DNA from: Boesenbergia rotunda | Taxonomy: Eukaryota > Streptophyta > Magnoliopsida > Zingiberales > Zingiberaceae | Reading direction: 5' to 3' | NCBI GenBank assembly: GCA_024364735.1 | Contig: JAGFNQ010000284.1 | Location: 139,180 to 203,179, forward strand | DNA: 64,000 nucleotides | Part shown: positions 21,643-32,575 of the stretch, piece by piece | Layout of the letters: the number at the start of each line of letters is the position of its first letter | Position numbering within the stretch: position 1 is the first letter of the stretch | Notes under the pieces: generated by a model | Told to the model about the DNA's origin: nothing | Databases searched by the model: none | What the model saw: only the letters and a program-made list of their open reading frames with translations | Position numbers and translations under genes: made by a program

Positions 21643-22601
21643 TGTTGAGGCAATCGACCCTTGAATGATTGGAAGATCATGGTTTTGATGTGTGGGCGAA
21701 TAAGTTTAAAGTTAGAGTGTTGTGTTGTATTTGATATGTGTGATTGAGTTTGCAGGACTTGGAGAATCACACTTGGTGGACCTATCCGAGGGACGAGAGC
21801 CGAGGGAGGAAGCTCCAAGGGCAAGCCGGGAAGTGGACTTCAAAGGGCACACGTGAAGGGTGGCATGGAGGCAAGCCAAGGGAAGGCTTGCGTGCGCATC
21901 CGAGGGACAATAGCCAAAGGAAGAGGACTTCAAAGGGCGAGCCAAGGGAGCAGACCTGAAGGCACACGCGAAGGAGAAGGTTCAGAGTGGCTGGAACTGA
22001 GCTGGGAGGCAGGGCAGTCGACTGGCCCAGAGGCAGTCGACTGCCAAAACTCACAGAAAGTTCACAGCTTCAGACCAGTCGACTGGTCAAGGGGCAGTCG
22101 ACTGGAACACCCCAAAACTAGCCGTTGGCTGGCTGTTTGCTAGACGTTGGCTAGCCGTTGGAAGGCATTTAATGCGGGGGTAGTCGACTGCCATCTGGGC
22201 AGTCGACTGGTGTGAGTCTGGACAGACTGCGAATCGGTCCTTTTCACCTATAAAAGGAGGCCTCGTTACACGTGTCTGTACAGTTCCGTACAGTAACGAA
22301 GTGCTGCCCAATCGTAGAGTGATCTTTTGCTTCCTCCACCATAATTCTACATCTGTAAAGAGGAAGCTACTGCTGTAAAGGTTTCTCCACCTCAAGGAGA
22401 CTTTTCGATAGTGAAAAGTGGTGCTCACAGCGTGGATCCTTGGATTAGTCACCCATCTGGGTGACTACCAAGTAAAAGAATTCTTGTTAGCATTGTTATT
22501 TTCTTTACATATTATTTCCGCTGCGCTAACTTCTGTGTAGAGATCAAAACGATCCGCGAAAGTGCATTCACCCCCCTCTGTACGCCTACATCGATCTTTC
22601 A
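21643..22601. mobile_element. Solo copia-type LTR in chromovirus LTR 1
   Basis: 959 bp, starting TGTTGAGGCAATCG and ending CGATCTTTCA, flanked by CATGA direct repeats (21638-21642 and 22602-22606) and absent from LTRs 2 and 3. TG...CA ends with a 5-bp duplication identify an LTR. The TATAAAAG at 22249-22256 and the TTCACCCCCCTCTGTACG stretch near the right end are typical of plant copia LTRs read on the plus strand. No internal region is present. Confidence 0.9.
22015..22209. promoter_or_regulatory. Array of CAGTCGACTG palindromes
   Basis: Five exact CAGTCGACTG words (22015, 22034, 22076, 22095, 22200) and one TAGTCGACTG (22181) in under 200 bp, just upstream of the TATA box at 22249. Pairs are spaced by 19 bp (22015/22034, 22076/22095, 22181/22200). 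The regular pairing upstream of a promoter suggests binding sites, but this is inference. Confidence 0.6.
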
Positions 22602-24386
22602 CATGACATGTGTACATAGACCATCATCCTATTCCATAGAGCTTGCATGATCATGATACATAAGGTAAGCATTGCATTTCGTACATAAGTATAGTATCTA
22701 TCACAAGCATACATAGGTAGGACTTCTATAAATATGCTACAGACTATCTAAGTGCATGGCATAGAACATAAGACATTCATGAATAAACCCTATTAAGCAT
22801 GGCATCTAACATAAACAGACCAACATGAAACATAGTACTTAAGGATAGGGTTATAGGTAACATAATTTCTACCACATGCTTGATCTTTTATATACACATC
22901 ATAATAAGCCATAACCCATCATTCTTAAAACCCTAACTCCACCTAAACCCCATTTACATGGCTTGGCCGAAGCTTGTAAGGGAGGAGTTCCATCATTCAA
23001 ATGACATGTAAGGTAGCATAAGGAAAAGGAACAACCATACATTACCTATAAGGCCCATTAGGGCTCATGATTAGGGTTAACACTAACTTTTAGCCATACT
23101 TCTTAGGGTTGGCCGAAACATGCAAGGCCATGGGCACATGGAAAAATTTCATAAAATTCCCAATTAAACATTAAACACCAACCATACAATACCATAGGGG
23201 CCTTTGGAACCCACACTTGAAGTAAACCCTAACTTTTAGCCCTACTTCTCATCTTGGCCGAAACTTGTAAGGTTGCAAGGCCTTGTGAAAATTCACATAA
23301 ATCACCTTCAACCTCCCCTTGTATCATGAGGATACACAAGGTACATACTTGAAGGGTTAGGTCCAATCCTAACCATGGAATTATGGTGAAGGTCCCAAAC
23401 CCTAAAGAGTCTTAGGGTACCCTAAAAATTCCCCAAAATTATATTTTATTCTATATTCATCATGAGAACACATTAGAAAGCATGAGTGAGGTTTTTAACA
23501 TTACCTTGGACCCAAAACCTATGGTGGCCGAATGTTTAGGATTAGGGTTCATGGTTTCTTTTCAACATAAAATTCCAAACAAAACTTCATATCATGATAA
23601 ACTTCAAGGAGAACTATTATACCACAGGTGAGGGAGTCTTACCTTAAACTATCTTGGTTATAGACCTTAGATTTGGGAGAAGGATAAAAACCTTGTTGCC
23701 TTTTGACCACCTCTAGCTTTTGTAACCTTGAACAAAAACCTTGGATCTTGAAGGAGAGGCCTTCTTGGGAACTTTTCCCAAGGGAAACCCCTCCTATGGG
23801 GTTCGACTAGAAGGATGAAGAAGAAGAAGGGGAGAGGCTTGGTGGATGAAGAGAAGAGAAATAACTCTTAAGTGTTAAGTTATCTCTCATTTATACACAA
23901 TGAAGAGGGGCAAGTGAAGAGACATGGTGCCTCCTCTCATGGTGACTCTTCACTTCCTTTAGCCTTAACAAAAATCTACTTCATTCCCTCATAGCACTCC
24001 CTTGCTAGGTGAATTGGTTAGTGCATACATGGTGGCACAAGAGGTCCAAGGTGCAATCCTTGGTGCATGCACTTTATTTTTATTTTATTATTATTTTTTT
24101 ATTTTATTATTTCGAAAATTCCCTTAAAACTCACCCATAATCATGCTAATATTCCTCATTAAAACCCATTTATATTTATATTAAATTTTACCTAAAATCT
24201 ACCAATAACCATGGTACTAAAAAGCCTATATAAGGCCCATTAGTACTTAGTTTCTCAATTTAAATGAGAAAAATCATGGATTTCTAGGCTAAGGTTCGTA
24301 CTAATATCTCAAGGTCCCCCGAAAAATTATCTAGACATGATCAATATTTTAAAGAAAATATTAAGAAAATTTTTCGGGTCGTTACA

Positions 24387-24401
24387 ATCCCCCATACCTC
24401 G
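24387..24401 (-). other. Polypurine tract, chromovirus copy 1
   Basis: The minus strand reads CGAGGTATGGGGGAT right before the LTR start TGTAACGACCC. The same tract lies at 32542-32556 next to LTR 2. It is the plus-strand primer. Confidence 0.75.
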
Positions 24402-24420
24402 TGTAAGTTTGTCCTCGAAC

Positions 24421-27139
24421 TTAGAATAACTCCGGGTATTTGTGCCTCATCTCGTCCTCGCGTTCCCAGGTAGCTTCCTCGAACCGTTGACTTTGCCATA
24501 AGACCTTGACTAAGGGTATCTCCTTACTCCTCAGCTTCTTGACTTCCCGATCCAAGATCTGGATCGGTCTGCTTTCATAACATAAGTCCTCTTGAACTCG
24601 TACTGCCTGTGGCTCGATCACTTGATCCATATTTGGGATACACTTTTTAAGCATTGACACGTGGAACACGTTATGGATAGCCGACATCTCTGGAGGCAGC
24701 TCTAGCTCATATGCCACCTTACCGACTCTTTTCAGAATCAGGTACGGCCCCACATAACGCGGACTTAGTTTTCCTTTCCTCCCAAATCTTGTCACCCCTT
24801 TCATAGGAGCCACTTTGAGAAACACCAAATCTCCAACATTAAATTCCAGTGGTCTACGCCGGACATCTGCATAACTCTTCTGCCGGCTCTGAGCAGCTTC
24901 TATCCGTTGTCGAATATTCTGTATAGCTCGGGTGGTGCTGTCGATGACATCCGTTGTGAGCCCCATTTCCTTCTTTTCACCACCTTCGTACCAACAAATC
25001 GGTGACCTACATCTCCTCCCGTACAAAGCTTCATAAGGTGTCATTTCGATAGTAGCTTGGTAGCTATTGTTGTAAGTGAATCCGCTAAACATAGATATCG
25101 ACACCAGCTCCCATTGAAATCCAAGGCACAAGCCCGCAACATATCCTCTAGTAGTTGATTCACTCGTTCGGTTGGCCCGTCGGTCTGAGGGTGAATGGAG
25201 GTGCTAAATCGTAATTTAGTGCCGAGAGACTTCTGAACACACTCCCAAAAATGCGAAATAAAGCGACCATCCCTATCTGAGATGATGGTCTTGGGAACTC
25301 CATGAAGTCTGATTATCTCCATAACATATAATTGAGCCTGTTGCTCAATTGAATAAGTCATCTTGATTGCCAGGAAGTGAGCAAACTTCGTCAGCCTGTC
25401 CACAATTACCCAAATCGCATCATATCCATTCGTAGTCCTGGGAAGTCCTGAAATAAGTCCATAGAGATGTCTTCCACTTCCACTCCGGAATCGCGAGTGG
25501 CTGCAGACTCCTCCGGGTCGCTGGTGTTCTGCTTTTACTTGCTGGCAAGTCATGCAAGTACTAACATGCTGAGCCACATCCCTCTTCATACCGGACCACC
25601 AAAACTTCTCCTTCAGATCTTGATACATTTTGGTGGATCCTGGATGCATCGAATAAGGGGTTCCGTGGGCTTCTGCCAGTATTTCCCTTCGAAGCTCCGG
25701 ATCATTAGGAATACATAGATGATCCCCAAGATAGAGTACTCCCCCATCGGCGATTCGAAAACCATCGCCCTTTCCTTCTAGAATCTCTTGTTTGATTCTC
25801 CGAAGACTCAGATCACCATTTTATTTTTCCAATATGTCCTCAAACAGCGTGGGTGATATCGTCATGGTGGAAAGCCGTCCAGAGATGACCTCGACTCCAA
25901 AATTCATAATTTCTCTTTCGAGTGGTCGGGGTAATATAGATATGGACATCAAGGTGGCACTTGACTTCCGGCTGAGTGCATCGGCCACTTTGTTTGCCTT
26001 CCCTGGATGGTAGAAGATCTACAGTCGTAGTCCTTCACCAACTCAAGCCATCGGCGTTGTCTCATATTTAGGTCTTTCTGAGTGAAGAAATATCGCAGAC
26101 TCTGGTGGTCTGTATAAATCCTACACTGCGCTCCATACAGATAATGCCTCCATATCTTAAGAACGAAGACCACCGCGGCCAATTCCAGATCATGAGTGGG
26201 GTAATTCTGTTCATGTTCCTTGAGTTGTCTAGAGGCGTAGGCAATAACCTTTCCATTCTGCATAAGTACAGCTCCAAGTCCCAGTTTGGAGGCATCGCTA
26301 TACATGTCGAAGCTTTGATTACATTCTGGAAGGGTAAGGATTGGAGCGCTTGTAAGTCTCCTTTTTAGTTCTAAGAAACTCCTTTCACAGTTTTCCGTCC
26401 ATTCATACTTCTTATCCTTCCGGGTGAGAGCCGTTAATAGGGCTGCAATCCTCGAGAAGTCCTCTACAAATTTTCGATAATAGCCTGCCAGCCCAAGGAA
26501 ACTTCTGATTTCGCTGGCGTTCTTTGGCCGGTTCCAGTTATTCACAGCTTCAATCTTTGTTAGATCTACCATAACCCCATCTTTGGAAATGATATGACCC
26601 AAAAAGCCTACTTGGTCGAGCCAGAACTCACATTTGGAGAATTTTGCGTATAGTTGCTTTTCCCGAAGAATCTGTAAGACTATCCTCAGGTGCTCGGCGT
26701 GCTCTTCTTGGGTCCTCGAATAAATAAGGATATCGTCGATGAAGACGATCACAAATTTGTCAAGGAAAGACAAGAATACCCGATTCATAAGGTCCATAAA
26801 CATAGCAGGAGCATTTGTCACGCTGAAGGGCATAACAACGAACTCAAAGTGCCCGTACCTTGTTCGGAAAGCCGTCTTCGGAATATCCTCCTGTTTTACT
26901 CTAACTTGATGATAACCATACCTTAGATCAATTTTCGAGAAAACAGTGGCTCCCATTAATTGGTCAAACAGGTCATCTATCCTCGGAAGGGGATACCTGT
27001 TCTTGATCGTTACGTTGTTCAGCGCTCGATAATCTATACACATTCGCGTAGATCCGTACTTCTTCTTCACAAACAGTACCGGAGCTCCACACGGGGAATG
27101 ACTAGGGTGAATAAATCCCTTATCCAGCAACTCCTGTAG
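24421..27139 (-). pseudogene. pol: Chromovirus pol, copy 1 (RT-RNase H-integrase-chromo)
   Basis: Degraded polymerase. RT has KIDLRYGYHQVRV and the catalytic FIDD (VIVFIDDILIYS); RNase H has YSDASKLGLGAVL and YTDHQSLRYF; integrase has the zinc region (HPGSTKMYQ ... CMTCQQ), ISDRDGR and TDGPTERVNQ. The C-terminal IQILDREVKKLRSKEIPLV ... FEEATWERED is the chromodomain-like end thought to steer integration. Against copy 2 it has single-base losses near 26020, 25450, 25475, 25508 and 25084 that break the frame into 27130-25949, 25649-25041 and 25131-24421. There is also a 3-bp gain near 27058. It follows gag-protease across an amber codon (27140-27142). Confidence 0.9.
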
Positions 27140-28968
27140 CTATTCTTGACGCTCCTTTAAATCAACCGGCGCCATACGGTAAGGTGCCTTGGAGATCGGG
27201 TTAGTACCAGGAACCAATTCGATCTCGAATTCCACTTCTCTATCAGGAGCTAACCCTGGTAATTCATCTGGGAATACCTCTGGGTAATCGCATACAACCC
27301 TGAAATCTTCCAGCTTCTGGTTCTTCATTTGACTGGCATCAACCACATATGCTAGAAATCCAGTACATCCTTTGTCCAACATCTTCTGAGCTTGGAGAGT
27401 TGATAAGCATTTCCTGGTTCTTTTCTTTGGCTCTCCAACGAATTCAAACATAGAACCTGCCTCAGGTCGAAAGACCACCTTTCGCTTACGGCACTCAATA
27501 GAAGCACCGTATTTACCCAGAAAATCCATTCCCATTATAACATCGTAATCTTGCATGTCGAGTACTATCAGATCGCAGTAGAGTTCCCTTCCTGCGATTC
27601 CGACCGGCACCGCACGCAGCACGTGAGTGGATGTCATTATTTCTCCCGAAGGCAGGGTTGTTAAGAACATGCAATCTAACACTTGCGGAAGCATATCTAT
27701 CTTCTTGGTATACAGCACAGAAATGAACGAGTGCATCGCCCCAGTATCAAATAATGCAGTAGCGTATTGACTGAAAATAAGTATCTGACCTGTGACAACC
27801 GTAGAAGCTTCCGCAGCGTCCTCCTTGGTAACCGAGAAAACCCTGGAATTCATCATAGTCGGTTGGGCCTCCAGCATCGAGGTACCTTCCAGCTCAGCTT
27901 GCATATAGTGTAGTTTCGCTAGGGCACCTTGGTACTGGACGAGTTGTTGGGAAGGTGCCTGGATCTTGGTAGGACAGTAAGCCGCCATATGCCCTTCCAC
28001 TCCACAGGTGAAGCACCGATTCGTACCTCTTCGGCATTCCTCGGGGTGCCTTTTTCCGCATGTCGCGCACAGGATAGGCTTGGCCTGTTTATTTGCTGGG
28101 CCTCCTTTAGGGTTGTTCCATGGCATCTGTTTACCACTCTGGTCTCCCTTCCAGTTGTTATTGGCGCCCTGGGGTTTTTGCCCTCTTTCATTTAGCGTCT
28201 TCCTTTGTTGATTGATATTGTTTAGATAGTGCTCAGTGAGTAGGGCGCTACTAAACAGCTCCTCGGCAGTCTGCGGTCTGTTAACTCCGCCGGCCACGTT
28301 CAGGGCTATTTCGGGCCGTAACATTTTCAGCATAAGTCGGACCCTTTCTTTCTCGGTGCGGACCAGCTCGAGGTATAGACGAGCCAGTCGATTAAATTTC
28401 TTCGCATCTTCATTGACCGAAAGGTCACCCTGTCGAAATTCCGTGAACTCGTCGTAATGTTTGGTTGTGACACGCATGTTGAAGAATTCCTCGAAGAACT
28501 CCGACTCGAAGTCCGACCACGTCATCTGGTTCACCTGTCTTTTGGCCTTGACCCTTTCCCACCACATTCTGGCATCTCCAGAAAGGCAGAATGATGCACA
28601 CTTGATCTTCTCATGCTCCGGCCAGTCCAGCTGCTCCATTGTACTTTCCACTGTCTTGAACCACGCTTGGGCGTCCCAGGTTCGCCAGCACCCGAAAAAT
28701 TTTCCGGTTTCAGCCTCAACCACTGGATCAGATAAGCCTCTTGACGTGCTATAGTGGTCGGGCCTGCCGGAGGGTTTTGCGTAACTGTGGGCGCAACGGG
28801 TATAGTGGTTTGGTTCACTGGTGGAGTAGTGGAATTTTCTTGCTGATTCATCAAGGTATTAATGGTTTGCTGCTGCTCAGTAACTTGACGCTAGAGCTGG
28901 GTTACCAATTGCATCAGGTCAGGCGATGGAGTTGTCTCGTTAAGTCGGTTACTCTGTCTTCTAGTCAT
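27140..28968 (-). pseudogene. gag: Chromovirus gag-protease, copy 1
   Basis: The gag start MTRRQSNRLN is at 28968. An in-frame TAG at 28891-28893 replaces CAG of copy 2 (QLQRQ), and a one-base loss at about 28678 (CCCAGG against CCCATGG) shifts the frame. From 28723 the frame is open to 27140: retrotransposon gag domain (RMWWERVKAKRQ ... KFNRLARLYLELV), CX2CX4HX4C knuckle (CFTCGVEGHMAAYC), and aspartic protease (LFDTGAMHSF). It ends at an amber codon shared with copy 2. Confidence 0.9.
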
Positions 28969-29260
28969 GCTTTTCTTCACTAAAGACAAGTATGGTCAAT
29001 ATTAGTTTTTTTTCTCTACCCCTATATCACTCTAAGGTATTTGATTCATAAAAGGAGATAAAAAAAAATATCGTCCATAGTTACATATCCTAAAGTACTT
29101 TTTATCATAAATCATCGTTCATACTTGCATATTCTAAAATCATAAAGTATCCTAAAAGTGCTTACTATCATAAGATATGCAGAGAGGTACTTACTTGGAA
29201 GCGGCAGGAAGAAGGCTTGATGTGTGTGTAGTGAGATGGCAAACTGCTCTGATACCAACC
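28969..29260 (-). other. Chromovirus leader, copy 1, with tRNA-iMet primer site
   Basis: About 290 bp between LTR 2 and gag. The primer-binding site TGGTATCAGAGC (minus strand, 29246-29257) lies three bases from the LTR edge and complements the 3' end of initiator tRNA-Met, standard for this lineage. The rest is AT-rich leader without a gene. Confidence 0.85.
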
Positions 29261-32200
29261 TGTAACGCCCGCTTTTTTTTTCCTAAAGCGGCGTTACGCT
29301 AACATACGTAGGGGCATGTGACCATCGTAATGCAGCGGAATAAGTTAAACTTACACATACATGCACCTAGCTATCCTTCCTAACATAGTGACATGGGAAC
29401 TTAGCATTATTAACATCATACTTATCATCATGTCATGAAGTCACATAAGATATCCATTAGGCACATAAGTAGCAAACGTAAAGTTTTACCATAAGACTTG
29501 TAAATATATCTTTTTCTTGGCAAAGTCACTACCACACACACGTTCCTGCCCCTCCTGCTGCTTCCTCATCGTCCTCCTGCTTGATCTGCGGTATAAGGAA
29601 CATAAGACTATAAGCGCATAGGCTTAGTAAGACTCTTTCCTACTCACTAAAATCATTCATCAAATTAATCATAAGCACACGAAACATGAACATAACTTGG
29701 TGCTTTACATAGGACATAAGCATCTAAAATCACTTAGCATGACATAGTTCTTGCATAGTACATGAACGTAAAATACATTTAACATGGCATGAGACATGGC
29801 ATAAACATAAATATAAGTATACTTAACATGGCATGATACATGGTATAAACATAAATATAAATATACTTAACATGGCATGATACATGGCATAAACATGAAT
29901 ATAAGTATACATTAACATGGCATGATTTCTGACATAGCATATGAGCATCTTCTTAACATAAACATAAACATAAGACGTTTACTATCATGCATAATTCTTA
30001 ACATGAAACATAAGCATAAAACATTACTATCCTGGCATAATGCATAACATGAATGAATGCATGAGTCAAATGCATATACATAAGGATGCTTAACTTTTAA
30101 AATCATACTTTTAAATACTTAAACATAATCATCACATTATTGGGGTCCCCGGCTTGTACCACATACATACATCATGTGCGCGCATCCCTAAGTAAATACG
30201 AGGTAGCTAGTCTCGACCTACTAGGGTAAGGACAGCTACGGTAGTCCCAGAACCGTGGACAGCATAGTCGGTAGTCCAGAACCGGGGCGTTCTTAAGGTG
30301 CCCATCCCTGTTGGACAGCTTCGGTAGTCCCAGAACCGTGGACAGCATAGTCGGTAGTCCAGAACCGGGGCGTTCTTAAGGTGCCCATCCCTTGGACCCA
30401 TACTTCGGTCTGGTACAAGCCCATTCATAAAGTAAAATAACTTTACATGCTTCATCATTCATAAGACATTCATAGCATACTTAGACATAACATAGCTTTG
30501 TTATATGAAACATGACATAAAGCATACTTGACCTTTCATTGTTCATACTTAATGCTTAGCATCATTATGCCTTAAAGGCATAAGCATTATCTTCATTCAT
30601 AAAACATGGCATGCTTACATAAAACATCATTCTTGTTCATAGTGCTTGCATTAACTTTATTCATAAAACATGGCATGCTTACATAAAACATCATTCTTGT
30701 TCATAGCGCTTGCATGATCATGGCATATAAGGTAAGCATTGCATTATATTCATAGAACATGACATGTGTACATAGACCATCATCCTATTCCATAGAGCTT
30801 GCATGATCATGATACATAAGGTAAGCATTGCATTTCGTACATAAGCATAGTATCTATCACAAGCATGCATAGGTAGGACTTCTATAAATATGCTACAGAC
30901 TATCTAAGTGCATGGCATAGAACATAAGACATTCATGAATAAACCCTATTAAGCATGGCATCTAACATAAACAGACCAACATGAAACATAGTACTTAAGG
31001 ATAGGGTTATAGGTAACATAATTTCTACCACATGCTTGAACCTTTATATACACATCATAATAAGCCATAACCCATCATTCTTAAAACCCTAACTCCACCT
31101 AAACCCCATTTACATGGCTTGGCCGAAACTTGTAAGGGAGGAGTTACATCATTCAAATGACATGTAAGGTAGCATAAGGAAAAGGAACAACCATACATTA
31201 CCTATAAGGCCCATTAGGGCTCATGATTAGGGTTAACCCTAACTTTTAGCCCTACTTCTTAGGGTTGGCCGAAACATGCAAGGCCATGGGCACATGGATA
31301 AATTTCATAAAATTCCCAATTAAACATTAAACACCAACCATACCATACCATAGGGGCCTTTGGAACCCACACTTGAAGTAAACCCTAACTTTTAGCCCTA
31401 CTTCTCATCTTGGCCGAAACTTGTAAGGTTGCAAGGCCTTGTGAAAATTCACATAAATCACCTTCAACCTCCCCTTGTATCATGAGGATACACAAGGTAC
31501 ATACTTGAAGGGTTAGGTCCAATCCTAACCATGGAATCATGGTGAAGGTCCCAAACCCTAAAGGGTCTTAGGGTACCCTAAAAATTCCCCAAAATTATAT
31601 TTTATTCTATATTCATCATGAGAACACATTAGAAAGCATGAGTGAGGTTTTTAACATCACCTTGGACCCAAAACCTATGGTGGCCGAAAGTTTAGGATTA
31701 GGGTTCATGGTTTCTTTTCAACATAAAATCCCAAACAAAACTTCATATCATGATAAACTTCAAGGAGAACTATTATACCACAGGTGAGGGAGTCTTACCT
31801 TAGACTATCTTGGTTATAGACCTTAGATTTGGGAGAAGGATGAAGACCTTGTTGCCTTTTGACCACCTCTAGCCTTTGTAACCTTGAACAAAAACCTTGG
31901 ATCTTGAAGGAGAGGCCTTCTTGGGAACTTTTCCCAAGGGAAAACCCTCCTATGGGGTTCGGCTAGAAGGATGAAGAAGAAGAAGGGGAGAGGCTTGGTG
32001 GATGAAGAGAAGAGAAATAACTCTTAAGTGTTAAGTTATCTCTCATTTATACACAATGAAGAGGGGCAAGTGAAGAGACATGGTGCCTCCTCTCATGGTG
32101 ACTCTTCACTTCCTTTAGCCTTAACAAAAATCCACTTCATTCCCTCATAGCACTCCCTTGCTAGGTGAATTGGTTAGTGCATGCATGGTGGTACAAGAGG

Positions 32201-32541
32201 TCCAAGGTTTAATCCATGGTGCATGCACTTTATTTTTAATTTATTATTATTATTTATTTTATTATTTCGAAAATTCCCTTAAAACTCACCCATAATCATG
32301 CTAATATTCCTCATTAAAACCCATTTATATTTATATTAAATTTTACATAAAATCTACCAATAACCATGGTACTAAAAAGCCTATATAAGGCTCATTAGTA
32401 CTTAGTTTCTCAATTTAAATGAGAAAAATCATGGATTTCTAGGCTAAGGTTCGTACTAATATCTCTAGGTCCCCCGAAAAATTATCTAGACATGATCAAT
32501 ATTTTAAAAAAAATATTAAGAAAATTTTCCGGGTCGTTACA
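29261..32541 (-). repeat. Chromovirus LTR 2 (shared middle LTR)
   Basis: 3281 bp, TGTAACGCCC ... GGTCGTTACA. It serves as the 5' LTR of copy 1 (by its primer site at 29246-29257) and the 3' LTR of copy 2. By eye it is almost identical to LTR 3 over its whole length. It contains the 83-bp duplication (30231-30396), candidate TATA (32045-32051, minus), and a tRNA-like segment (32158-32228). It has no inserted elements. Confidence 0.93.
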
Positions 32542-32575
32542 ATCCCCCATACCTCGTGAAAGTTCGTCCTCGAAC

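Larger units (their letters stand above)
20141..24386 (-). repeat. Chromovirus LTR 1 with inserted solo LTR
   Basis: 4246 bp; subtracting the 959-bp solo copia LTR and its 5-bp duplication gives 3282 bp, the length of the other two LTRs (3281 bp). In the first 60 bp it differs from LTRs 2 and 3 (TAAAGTTGCGTTACGCAAAC against TAAAGCGGCGTTACGCTAAC). TATAAAT at 23889-23895 on the minus strand is a candidate TATA box, and a tRNA-like segment lies at about 24000-24072. Repeated AACATGGCATGATACATGG units occupy about 20660-20810. Confidence 0.92.

Noticed and set aside
21853..22143. ORFs of 70-120 codons in the solo LTR at 21643
   Set aside because: They read through a repeat-rich LTR in several frames at once, which indicates low stop density rather than coding.
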